A DNA stretch of 38,897 nt, taken from the NCBI GenBank assembly GCA_028280565.1, contig JANQLQ010000270.1:1-38897 (forward strand). The letters run 5' to 3'. Position numbers and translations under genes: made by a program. Positions 23,502 through 31,152 of this stretch are shown piece after piece. Source of the stretch: Fulvivirga sp. (lineage in GTDB: Bacteria > Bacteroidota > Bacteroidia > Cytophagales > Cyclobacteriaceae). Under the pieces are notes generated by a model that saw only the letters and a list, made by a program, of their open reading frames with translations, was not told the origin of the DNA and ran no database searches. The stretch's first letter is position 1, and every line of letters begins with the position of its first letter.

Positions 23502-24404
23502 ATGAAAAAGCTTGTAAAAAAGGCAGTTAACCAGCTAGGCTATGAGCTGGTAAAGCGAGATAGTTCTCCCGTGGTGAAAGGAGATTTTTGGGAAGATTGG
23601 TTTTACAAATATCCTTCCGAGTTGACCGATGCGTATGTCTTTAACCGTATGCAGTTGAGCCAAGTGGAAGACTGGTTAGACGAAGAGATACACCGGGATT
23701 CCTACTGGGGCTACGGGGTGCCGGATTATTTAATGAACGACAGGTATAAATACAATTTAAATTTTAACCCTTTTGAGCTCACCTACACCGACCTGTTGTG
23801 TATGCTGGGCAGGAAAATGGGAGAAGTCAAGTATTTGGAGATAGGGGTGAGTGCGGGTAAAAATTTTTACCAAATGTACAATTCGTTAGGGAAATCAGGA
23901 TTGTATGGGATGGACATTGAAAGCATTAACCCCACCATTGAAAAATTCTTATCCGGCAAAAGCAAAACCTGGGAGGCAGGCGAAGAAGTTGATTTTCGTA
24001 ACGGCAAGAATGAAATGGTGAAGAAAAGGTATTCCAAGCATGAATATAATTTCCCCTCCTCGAAGAATAAGGTGACTTATTTAAGCGGGGATAAATTTGA
24101 CTCCCTGCTGTGGGAGCAACTTGCCGGGGTTCAATTCAACTTGATCTTTTCCGATGCATTTCACAGGCCCGCGTCCATAAAGGATGAATATGAGAAGCTA
24201 AAAGAGTACGACCTGATCCATAAAGCTGACTTTATCATGGCTTGGGACGATATGGAATCGGTGGAAATGCAGCTTGCCTTCCAGCAGATATGTGAGGATA
24301 TGTGTAAAAATGTATTCCCAGGTCGCCAGGCCTCTTTTAAAGTATATGACTTGCATGGCACCTATGCCGGGAAACATACGATAGGCCTGTTTTGGACTGC
24401 GTGA
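23502..24404 (+). CDS. Class I SAM-dependent methyltransferase-like protein
   Basis: A 300-residue protein. A Rossmann-type motif I is visible as VKYLEIGVSAGKNF (residues 109-122), followed by YGMDIES (motif II acidic residue binding the SAM ribose) and NLIFSDAFHRP (motif IV-like). MAWDDMES near residue 246 could be the catalytic acidic region. The N-terminal 95 residues are aromatic-rich and not assigned. The likely role is methylation of a glycan or a glycan precursor, based on the preceding glycosyltransferase gene 8 bp upstream, but this is inference from position. No signal peptide or membrane helix is seen. Confidence 0.65.
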   Translation: MKKLVKKAVNQLGYELVKRDSSPVVKGDFWEDWFYKYPSELTDAYVFNRMQLSQVEDWLDEEIHRDSYWGYGVPDYLMNDRYKYNLNFNPFELTYTDLLCMLGRKMGEVKYLEIGVSAGKNFYQMYNSLGKSGLYGMDIESINPTIEKFLSGKSKTWEAGEEVDFRNGKNEMVKKRYSKHEYNFPSSKNKVTYLSGDKFDSLLWEQLAGVQFNLIFSDAFHRPASIKDEYEKLKEYDLIHKADFIMAWDDMESVEMQLAFQQICEDMCKNVFPGRQASFKVYDLHGTYAGKHTIGLFWTA

Positions 24405-24713
24405 GTGCTTTATTTTGCGCAGGAGCCTATCCTTCCAAATAGCATGACAAGGGAAGGTATACGTGAGAACAGGAATCTGCTTTATCAAGAAACGAAAATG
24501 ATGTAACGTTCGGTGGTTCGAAAAAAGCGTTTGGAGATATTGCATTACAAACACAAACCTCGTTCATCGTCGTTGTAAACGTAGGATGCGTCGAGTACAT
24601 AGCTTTAACGGTAATGCCTCGGCTGTCTTTACGGGTACAAAAAATACCTGGAAGCTAACGGCCTCCAGGTATCAAAGAATGGTCTTTTTTGGAATGTTTT
24701 GTAGGTTGAGTCC
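24405..24713. other. Convergent intergenic region with partial repeat and terminator
   Basis: No gene. It has a partial F1 repeat copy at 24441-24505 (GAGAACAGGAATCTGCTTTA, then CGAAAATG) and the terminator of the minus-strand phosphatase gene (24639-24672). Confidence 0.6.
24639..24672 (-). terminator. Intrinsic terminator of the 24714-28103 gene
   Basis: On the minus strand the stem ATACCTGGA (24672-24664) pairs with TCCAGGTAT (24652-24644), and is followed by TTTTTTG. It lies about 42 bp past the stop codon. Clear stem plus T-tract. Confidence 0.85.
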
Positions 24714-27700
24714 CTAGTTTTTAATGAAAGTTTTCTTTATCATCCTGCCTTGGTCGATGACGTTTAAAATGTAGGTGCCGGCATCTAATTCTTCGTCTTG
24801 TATCACCAGGGTAGTGTTCCCTCCACGAGTAGGTTTTTGAAGGATCAGTGAACCGTTTAAACTGAATACGGTTAAGACATCGCCTTGTACAGTGCCGCGT
24901 AACTCAACGTACACGTCAGTATTGGAGGGGTTAGGGTAAATGAATACTTTGCTGGCGAATTCATCCCCGAGATCTACTTGTCTTACAGTGCCTTCATTCC
25001 TTGCTTTCTGCCTGGCCGTTTGTCCCGGCGTGCTTGAGGCGACTACAATGTTGTCAAGCGCAAAATCGCTTTGCCAGCCGCTGCCCGTGGTGGCGTTAAA
25101 CCTTAATTCTACATTAGTGGCTTCCGAATAAGCCGAAAGGCTTACGGCATCAGCATACCAGGCATTGTCCTGGTCCCCGCTCAAGGTCCAAAGTGTGGTC
25201 CAGCTTCCCCCATGATCCCGGGCTTGGAGCCTTAAAGTACCCATACTGGCGCCGTATAGGTGGTAATCAAAAGAAACTACAGGATTTTCCAATTGGGTAA
25301 GGTCATAGCAGGCTGAGACCAGGCTGGCTTCTTTTGCAGGGTAATTCGGATCAGAGGATTCGACATAGATATAGTAGTTTCCTTCCTTAGCGCTGGCCGG
25401 CCCGGTATCTCGTGACGGGGTGCTGCCCTGTCTTACGGTCCAGTCGATATCGTCATCCGTAGCGTTATACCAAGAGGTGCCGGATTCAAAGCCATCGTTA
25501 GAAGCACTATGACACTGGGTGCCTCCTGCTGCGCTATCATCAATGATCGTAATAGCATCGATCACGATATCTCCCTGCCAGCTGCTCCCAGTGGTACCAT
25601 TGAACCGGATCTCTACTTCTTGTTGCCCGGCAAAAGACGCGAGGGAAATGTTCGCCAATTGCCATTGGCTCCCTTGTGTGCCATCCCGGGTCCAAAGGGT
25701 GGTCCAAGCGCTGCTGCCACCCCGGGCTTGTACTTGTAGGGTCCCCACACTATTGCCTAACATGTGATACGCAAAACGCAAAGAAGGACTGGCCAGGTTA
25801 CTAAGGTCTAGGCAATCCGAAATTAACTGCCCCATTTTGGCAGGGTAGTTAGGGCTGGAGGCTTCCATGTATACATAAGTATTGCCGTCAAACGCGCCTT
25901 GAGGGCCAGTGTTATTAGAAGGTGTGGTGCCGGACCTACGGGTCCAGTCTATGTCATTCCCCGTGGCGTTGTTCCAAATACCGAAGTTGCTTTCGAAGCT
26001 TTCCGTAGCATTGCTGGCAGTGACACAATTGCCTCCACCCGGGGTTCCGCCCAAGGAGTATTCTACATGGAGTAAAGCGGCCGCTGAAGCTACCCCGTCA
26101 TAGGCTTCTGCCGTTCTTTCGCCGCTGCCGGTGATGATCAGCACCAGGTCATTGCCAGGGGTCCAACCAGTTCGGCCTACGATTTCTTGCACAATAGGAC
26201 TTAGATCCGGGGTCCGCTGCCCACTGCCTGCGGCGCCTACGGTCCCCCAGCTTACTGGGGTCCAGGACACTTGTGCAGATGTTTTAGACCGGTTGGAAAC
26301 ATTGTTCGAAGAAGAGGTAAATGCAGGGGCATCGTCCGTATCGTGGCCGGCTATGGTAAGGCTGGTGCCGCCCGAATTGGTTTCGTCAACCGTAAATTGT
26401 ATGTAAGCCCGGTCTATCGTAGCTCCTTTGGGTATATCCAATGCTGTGAAGCGCATCCCTACCTTTTGGTTACCCCTGCCGCCATCGGCCACAAGTTCCA
26501 GGTCGCTGGAATTCGTATACATGCTGCCATTGGCATTTTCTTCTACATCATCCATACTGGAGGCAATGCGCCTTTCTAGTACCTGTGATACTGCGCCTAC
26601 GGTGATGGACCGGGGAGTGGCATCTTGCGAATTTCCGTCATTGTCAAAAGCGCGTGCACCGAGGGTATACGCTCCATCTGCCGGTAAGCTGTAACTGATA
26701 CTGTAAGGAGCAGTGTAATCTGTGCCCACTAGGTTCCCATTCACTAAAAATTCAACACGATCTACTGAGCCATCGGCATCATTAGCATTGGCAGAAAGGG
26801 TTACCGCTTGAGGTAATGGGAAGTGGATGCCGTCGGCAGGCGCGGTGAGACTTACAGTCGGTAAGGCCACGTTTTGGTTCAAGATCGTAACCACAGAACC
26901 GTTACTCGGGTTCCAAATGTCCAGGTTACTGGGGACCATGAATGGGTTGCTGTTAGGTACTTCTCCTACCGAGGCGGCATTATCCACCCGGACGGTGCGT
27001 AATTCCATTTTTCCTTGGTCGATAAAGATCCATTTGAATTGGTTGAAACGACCGCTGTTCCGTGTCCAGTTTTTATTGTCATTGTTGGATCTCAGCGGGG
27101 CTCCCCAACAGCCTTCGCCGGCGTACACGGTTCCGTGCTGGTCGTCCCGGATAAATCCTTCATCACTTCCGCCGGCCGTGGTAGGTCGGAGGGGCCAAGT
27201 AGTTTTTACCGTATGGGCATCACACTCTATTACCAGGTCCATGTTGTAATTGTAAAACAGGTGAGCCCAGCTATTGTATTGGCTGTTCCCCTCTGACTTG
27301 TAGCTTACATGTGGGCGCATGGGTTTGTGGTATTGGGCGAGTTTCCAAGTCACATGGGTATTGGACGACAGATCACCGGAAAGCCAAGTGGTCTGGTTGC
27401 CGGAAATAGAGATCTCCGTATTGAGGGTATAGGTCCTGACCAGGTCGTTGCCAAAATTCAATGCGTAATAAACGCCGCTTGAGGGGACGTCAAACAAATT
27501 AACCAAATCATTATTGGAGCCTTCATGGTTGCCCCGCGCTGCCACGATAGGGTACATTCGGCCATCGGCAGAAATGGTCAACTGCCAGTCTTCGAACCAG
27601 TTGCCCCACTGCGAGGTGGTGCCTGAATCTGTCATGTCGCCGCCGAATAGTACGGCATGGGGTTTGAGTTTTGCTACCAGCCGGTTAGCATTTTGTCGCG

Positions 27701-28103
27701 GGGTCCTGTTATTCCGGGAATCACCGCCGGCAATGAAAGATAGCCTTTCACTGGCAACATTTGGGGCGGTTTTAAACCATAGTCGCTGGCTGGTGCCTTC
27801 ACTGTCCCTGATCACGAAATAGTAAGCTGTATTCGGTTGCAAACCGGTGATCCGGGCAAAATGGTTGTTCATCCCCTTGTGGCTTACCATACGGATGGCA
27901 GGCTTACTGTTAGGGTAAGAGCCCCACTGGGTGCCAAAGTCCTGCGGACCATAGTGTACTACTGGGTTAACCCCTGAAATTTGGTTCCATCCGATCACGA
28001 TAGTCGTAGCGGGGTCGTCGCGAAGTGTTAAACGATACTTTCCTGTGTTGGCAAAAGCACTGGCCACACAGCACAACAGGCAAAATGTGAAAATGAAGCG
28101 CAT
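24714..28103 (-). CDS. T9SS-exported purple-acid-phosphatase-like metallophosphoesterase with Ig, DNRLRE-like and two MAM-like domains
   Basis: An 1129-residue modular secreted protein. Order: signal peptide 1-18; purple-acid-phosphatase N-terminal FN3-like domain about 20-112; metallophosphoesterase about 118-360; bacterial Ig-like domain about 414-502; a DNRLRE-like domain about 508-682; two tandem MAM-like domains about 700-856 and 865-1022; T9SS sorting domain about 1053-1128 (FIYPNPSNTDVYVEL to KKTFIKN). Phosphoesterase motifs are GGDSRN, FGGDMTD, RGNHEG and QYHKP. The final motif reads CDAHTVK in place of the usual GHxH, so metal ligation may differ. It probably releases phosphate from organic esters outside the cell and may bind glycans or protein through the accessory domains. 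Monocistronic, with its own terminator. Confidence 0.9.
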   Translation of the reverse strand: MRFIFTFCLLCCVASAFANTGKYRLTLRDDPATTIVIGWNQISGVNPVVHYGPQDFGTQWGSYPNSKPAIRMVSHKGMNNHFARITGLQPNTAYYFVIRDSEGTSQRLWFKTAPNVASERLSFIAGGDSRNNRTPRQNANRLVAKLKPHAVLFGGDMTDSGTTSQWGNWFEDWQLTISADGRMYPIVAARGNHEGSNNDLVNLFDVPSSGVYYALNFGNDLVRTYTLNTEISISGNQTTWLSGDLSSNTHVTWKLAQYHKPMRPHVSYKSEGNSQYNSWAHLFYNYNMDLVIECDAHTVKTTWPLRPTTAGGSDEGFIRDDQHGTVYAGEGCWGAPLRSNNDNKNWTRNSGRFNQFKWIFIDQGKMELRTVRVDNAASVGEVPNSNPFMVPSNLDIWNPSNGSVVTILNQNVALPTVSLTAPADGIHFPLPQAVTLSANANDADGSVDRVEFLVNGNLVGTDYTAPYSISYSLPADGAYTLGARAFDNDGNSQDATPRSITVGAVSQVLERRIASSMDDVEENANGSMYTNSSDLELVADGGRGNQKVGMRFTALDIPKGATIDRAYIQFTVDETNSGGTSLTIAGHDTDDAPAFTSSSNNVSNRSKTSAQVSWTPVSWGTVGAAGSGQRTPDLSPIVQEIVGRTGWTPGNDLVLIITGSGERTAEAYDGVASAAALLHVEYSLGGTPGGGNCVTASNATESFESNFGIWNNATGNDIDWTRRSGTTPSNNTGPQGAFDGNTYVYMEASSPNYPAKMGQLISDCLDLSNLASPSLRFAYHMLGNSVGTLQVQARGGSSAWTTLWTRDGTQGSQWQLANISLASFAGQQEVEIRFNGTTGSSWQGDIVIDAITIIDDSAAGGTQCHSASNDGFESGTSWYNATDDDIDWTVRQGSTPSRDTGPASAKEGNYYIYVESSDPNYPAKEASLVSACYDLTQLENPVVSFDYHLYGASMGTLRLQARDHGGSWTTLWTLSGDQDNAWYADAVSLSAYSEATNVELRFNATTGSGWQSDFALDNIVVASSTPGQTARQKARNEGTVRQVDLGDEFASKVFIYPNPSNTDVYVELRGTVQGDVLTVFSLNGSLILQKPTRGGNTTLVIQDEELDAGTYILNVIDQGRMIKKTFIKN

Positions 28104-28300
28104 TTTAGTAATGGGTTTTGGGTTGGGTTTAAGTTTAAGATCAAGATCTTCCGATTGGGTGACAAGGTATCATTGTCTCATTAAGTGATGATCTTTTCCA
28201 GGTTAAACAATTGCCATAAAATTGTTAATTCGTTAACCCCGCGTTAACTCCCATAACAGTGGGATTTGCTATACTTAGTCATCATAAAAAATCGGAACCC

Positions 28301-29182
28301 ATGGACGAGAGATCAACCCACTTATTTACCCTTCTGTTGCGCATTTCCTGCTTTTTTGTGTTTATAGGACGCGCCTGGCAACACCTTTTTTGGGATGCCC
28401 CTTTCCGCGCTTTTTTTTGGGACCAGCAGTTGCTCGAAGGGCTGGTCGGCGCAGTTACCGGCTTAGCTTGGTTTGAATATGTGACCCATCCTGCTACGGA
28501 CCAGTTCATCAATGCCCTTACCCGGGGCTTCGGTGTATTTTACCTTTTGATGGCCCTGCTCACCCTATGGGTTCGCCCGGGGATGCGATGGGCAGCAAGG
28601 TTGTATAACTTGTCTACATTCTTGCTTGCTGTATTGGCGCTCCTCTATTGCAAAGAGAAGTTTTATCAAGCCGCCCAGTTTTTTGAATATGCCTTACAGT
28701 TTTTGGTGCCCTTGTTTTTTAGCTTGGCCCTCTTTTCTACTCTTACTAAAACCCGGTTGCTGTTTTACATGAAAGTGGCGGTAGCGCTCACCTTTGTTTC
28801 GCATGGGTTATACGCCTTTGGGTTTTATCCGCGCCCGGGAGTGTTCCTGGATATGACCATCCATATACTAGGGGTCAGCGAAGAGAAAGCACACCAATTC
28901 CTCAAGTTTGCCGGTATATTGGATTTCATTTTAGGGGTAGGGATCTTTCTTCCGCGCTATTCTCAATATTTCTTGCTGTATGCTACTTTTTGGGGTTTTA
29001 GCACTGCCATAGCCCGGACTTGGGCAAACGTGGTTTACGATCCCTTTTCATTGGATCTTTTGCACCATTACCTTTACCGGACTATTTACCGGCTGCCACA
29101 TGGTTTGGTCCCGCTCGTGATTGGGCTATTCCAGGCGCAGGTATGGAGAGACCGGGAGCCGGTTTCGGAGGAGCTGACCTAG
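28301..29182 (+). CDS. Polytopic membrane protein of unknown function
   Basis: A 293-residue protein with about 7-8 hydrophobic segments (for example LLRISCFFVFIGRAW, GVFYLLMALLTLWV, FLLAVLALLY, FLVPLFFSLALF, VALTFVSHGLYAF and FLLYATFWGFSTAI). The segment VALTFVSHGLYAFGFYPRPG together with LKFAGILDFILGVGIF is reminiscent of DoxX-like membrane proteins, but the similarity is weak. It sits in the inner membrane. I chose the ATG at 28301; a GTG at 28259 would add 14 polar residues. It stands alone, divergent from the phosphatase gene. No function can be assigned. Confidence 0.75.
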   Translation: MDERSTHLFTLLLRISCFFVFIGRAWQHLFWDAPFRAFFWDQQLLEGLVGAVTGLAWFEYVTHPATDQFINALTRGFGVFYLLMALLTLWVRPGMRWAARLYNLSTFLLAVLALLYCKEKFYQAAQFFEYALQFLVPLFFSLALFSTLTKTRLLFYMKVAVALTFVSHGLYAFGFYPRPGVFLDMTIHILGVSEEKAHQFLKFAGILDFILGVGIFLPRYSQYFLLYATFWGFSTAIARTWANVVYDPFSLDLLHHYLYRTIYRLPHGLVPLVIGLFQAQVWRDREPVSEELT

Positions 29183-29195
29183 GTTGTTTGTGGGA

Positions 29196-29211
29196 GCGGT
29201 TTTTTAACCGC
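29196..29211 (+). terminator. Hairpin just downstream of the membrane-protein gene
   Basis: GCGGTT, loop TTTT, AACCGC, 13 bp after the stop codon. No T-tract follows, so its role as a terminator is uncertain. Confidence 0.35.
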
Positions 29212-29274
29212 AAGGAGCGCTAAGAGGACATGAAGTTAAAGTGTGACCTGTGATGGTAGCTTTTGTTTTTAGGG

Positions 29275-29420
29275 TGTTCTTGAAAATTAGATTCAATAGA
29301 AAGGTGTTTAATTTTGGCAGGTCCGGCTACATTTTTAATTGTATCGGGTAGTTCCAGCCTCGAAATGTACAGTTTAGGCGGGATTTTGCGGTTCTAAGCC
29401 CGGTTTTCATTTTCTTTTGC
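29275..29420. repeat. Dispersed repeat family F2, copy 2
   Basis: Contains GTTCTTGAAAATTAG, AATTTTGGCAGGT, GGCTACATTTTTAA, GCGGTTCTAAGCCCGGTTTT and CATTTTCTTTTGC in the same order as copy 3 (38684-38832), which has GTGGTTCTAAGTCCAGTTTT. It runs straight into repeat F3. Confidence 0.75.
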
Positions 29421-29423
29421 CCA

Positions 29424-29485
29424 CGGGCCTCAAATGTACCGCGCTGTTGCTGGATGTCTCCCCTCCATATGCTACTTGAATTATC
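29424..29485. repeat. Dispersed repeat family F3, copy 3
   Basis: GGCCTCAAATGTACCGCGCT and GCTGGATGTCTCCCCTCCAT match bases 29-75 of the window with few changes. Here F3 directly follows F2, suggesting they can form one composite element. Confidence 0.75.
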
Positions 29486-29557
29486 TTACACATGAGAACG
29501 TCCATTAGATCTTTTTGAGCATTCCAGGTTTTCTTATTTTGAATTCACTAAACTTCG

Positions 29558-29606
29558 GCAGGTTCGGAGAACCTGCTATTGTTAAGTCACAGGTCCTGGG
29601 GACCTG
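29558..29606. repeat. Two tandem perfect hairpins with 3-nt loops
   Basis: GCAGGTTC-GGA-GAACCTGC (29558-29576) and CAGGTCC-TGG-GGACCTG (29590-29606). Similar in design to the hairpin at 1851-1873. Function unknown. Confidence 0.6.
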
Positions 29607-29758
29607 CGCCAATTAGGGCCAATTAGGTTTCCCTTACCAACTCGACGATTTGTAATCCGGGAGTTGTTGCTACGACTAATGGCCATCATAAGACATCACT
29701 CAACCTTCTTAAGATTTACTATTTGGGACAACAAGATTCAACAAGGAATACCAGGTGC

Positions 29759-30529
29759 TCAATTGATCAAATCCCCCCAATCAAACCCCACAGGACTATT
29801 GATCTTCAGGTTATTACCTTCATGCGTACTAAAGTACTGCCACAGTTCTTTCAACTCATGATCCCCCGTGCGATCTGCATCATCCATGATAAGCTTACGG
29901 TTCTTCAAAGCCTCGAACGCTAACTTTTGCCTCACCAGGATACAGCGCCCGCCAATAGGATCAAATGCGGAAGATACTCCCGAAAATATACCTTGGATCA
30001 ATTTAGGTTTAATGACTTTACCCACCTTGTAAACATGATAAAATGCTTTGTCCATAGATTTCATCAAACAAGAAATACATCCTTCCACTAATTCTATTTC
30101 TCCCCTAAACTGCCGGTCTACTCCCCTCAAAGTGAGGTACATCCCTGCTCCTTCGGGTTCGATCTTCACCGGTGATTGTAAAATTTCCGTTGCAGAACTA
30201 TTTTTTCTTATAAAGGAATAATAAGTCCCCTCGAAATAGGCAAGGTGGGGGTTCACCTTAAAGGAATCTTGAAAGGCCACAAAGCCGGTATACCCGAGGA
30301 ATTTCGAAATTTCGTCCAGCTTGTTGAGGCTGAGGTTTATGGATTCCCAGCCTTCTTTCTTTGCCTTTATTACGTTTCCATGCATGTTATCACGAACATA
30401 CCGGTTCGTTAGCCCCTTTATTTTAGAGGCAATAGTCATAAACCCTCCTTTGTCCCGGCTGACCTGGAGTTTTTTACAGAGCTCATCCAACAGTTTTTCT
30501 AGTTGGTCGATCGGTACTTCTAAGTTCAT
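29759..30529 (-). CDS. Unrecognised 256-residue protein
   Basis: I do not recognise the family. The N-terminal about 85 residues are predicted helical and basic (QLEKLLDELCKKLQVSRDKG, then the TIASKIKGLTNRYVRDN segment and LNKLDEISKFLGYTGFVAFQ) and could be a nucleic-acid-binding or coiled region. Residues about 97-205 are rich in beta-type sequence (FEGTYYSFIRKN, then GMYLTLRGVDRQFRGEIELV), with a turn at GVSSAFDPIGGRCILVRQKL that suggests a compact ligand-binding or sensor fold. The C-terminus is acidic and polar. No signal peptide or membrane helix. It is monocistronic on the minus strand, flanked by repeat-rich DNA, at the left border of the accessory part of the window. The amino-acid composition and codon use appear real, so I believe it is a gene. 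Confidence 0.7.
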   Translation of the reverse strand: MNLEVPIDQLEKLLDELCKKLQVSRDKGGFMTIASKIKGLTNRYVRDNMHGNVIKAKKEGWESINLSLNKLDEISKFLGYTGFVAFQDSFKVNPHLAYFEGTYYSFIRKNSSATEILQSPVKIEPEGAGMYLTLRGVDRQFRGEIELVEGCISCLMKSMDKAFYHVYKVGKVIKPKLIQGIFSGVSSAFDPIGGRCILVRQKLAFEALKNRKLIMDDADRTGDHELKELWQYFSTHEGNNLKINSPVGFDWGDLIN

Positions 30530-30892
30530 GATAAATGCCGTGGTATGAACGCTTGTAATTAAGGTACCAAAAAAGGAACGAGCGACAAAGTAAGGTTCTG
30601 AAACGCTTCATATTCTCTCCAAATTTATCCTGTCGATTGATCAATCACACCGGGGTATCATTCGCGAGGATATTCCATCCGCTCGAGTAATGAAGGCTTG
30701 GCCGCACCAGCCGTGGGAACTGTCAAAACCGATCCTTCTAGCAAGAGCCTTCCCACACCTGTGGTCCAAGGCATGTAGCAGCCAATAGATCTTAGGATTT
30801 CAATCCCTTGCAGCTCAAGGAGTTGCCGGCACAGACCCCTATTGTCTTCTATTCCCTGCCAGGACCGATGTGCAACTAAAATTTCTAAAGAA
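30530..30892. other. Intergenic region, nothing identified
   Basis: Divergent region between the 256-residue protein gene and the small lipoprotein gene. A glycine/serine-rich minus-strand frame at 30658-31035 overlaps the lipoprotein antisense and looks spurious. No repeat or RNA recognised. Confidence 0.45.
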
Positions 30893-31078
30893 ATGAAAAA
30901 GCTAAAATATCTATCGGTTTTTGCTATGTTGTTTGGTGCCCTAGCCTTTGCCTGTAATGATGAAATGGTGAGACCACTGGGAGGCGGAGAAGATGAAGAT
31001 GATGACCCTATCATTATTGATCCGCCACCTCCCACTACGCCACCGGATACTGTCCTTTTGAATTTGCCGGGAAATTAA
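30893..31078 (+). CDS. Very small acidic, proline-rich lipoprotein
   Basis: A 61-residue predicted lipoprotein. MKKLKYLSVFAMLFGALAF is a signal peptide ending in the lipobox LAFAC (C21). The mature 41 residues contain GGGEDEDDDPIIID and PPPPTTPPDT, so it is probably unstructured. The ATG at 30893 is chosen because an upstream in-frame start at 30842 adds residues with no signal character. It is followed at once by a strong terminator, so it forms its own transcript just ahead of the sensor kinase gene. No function is known to me; similar tiny lipoproteins upstream of two-component genes occur in Bacteroidota. Confidence 0.65.
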   Translation: MKKLKYLSVFAMLFGALAFACNDEMVRPLGGGEDEDDDPIIIDPPPPTTPPDTVLLNLPGN

Positions 31079-31088
31079 AAAAAGTGAT

Positions 31089-31120
31089 AAAAACCACTCA
31101 ATTCGAGTGGTTTTTCTGTT
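31089..31120 (+). terminator. Intrinsic terminator after the small lipoprotein gene
   Basis: Perfect 11-bp stem AAAAACCACTC (31089-31099) with GAGTGGTTTTT (31105-31115), 5-base loop AATTC, then a T-rich stretch (CTGTTTTT). It begins 11 bp after the lipoprotein stop. The symmetry allows function on both strands. Confidence 0.9.
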
Positions 31121-31152
31121 TTTAGTCCTAACTTATTTGCAATATTTCGAAT

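Larger units (their letters stand above)
29183..29758. other. Gene-free region with repeats and several hairpins
   Basis: No gene. It contains the hairpin 29196-29211, repeat F2 copy 2 (29275-29420), repeat F3 copy 3 (29424-29485), two tandem short-loop hairpins (29558-29606), and a stretch from 29649 (GATTTGTAATCCGGG) that is repeated near 38634. Confidence 0.65.

Noticed and set aside
24940-27822. A series of plus-strand reading frames opposite the large phosphatase gene
   Set aside because: They are antisense shadows of a well-supported 1129-residue gene with clear domains, and have no family features.
30658-31035. 125-codon minus-strand frame beginning with Gly/Ser runs
   Set aside because: It is antisense to the small lipoprotein, whose acidic and proline codons create the apparent composition; no gene features.
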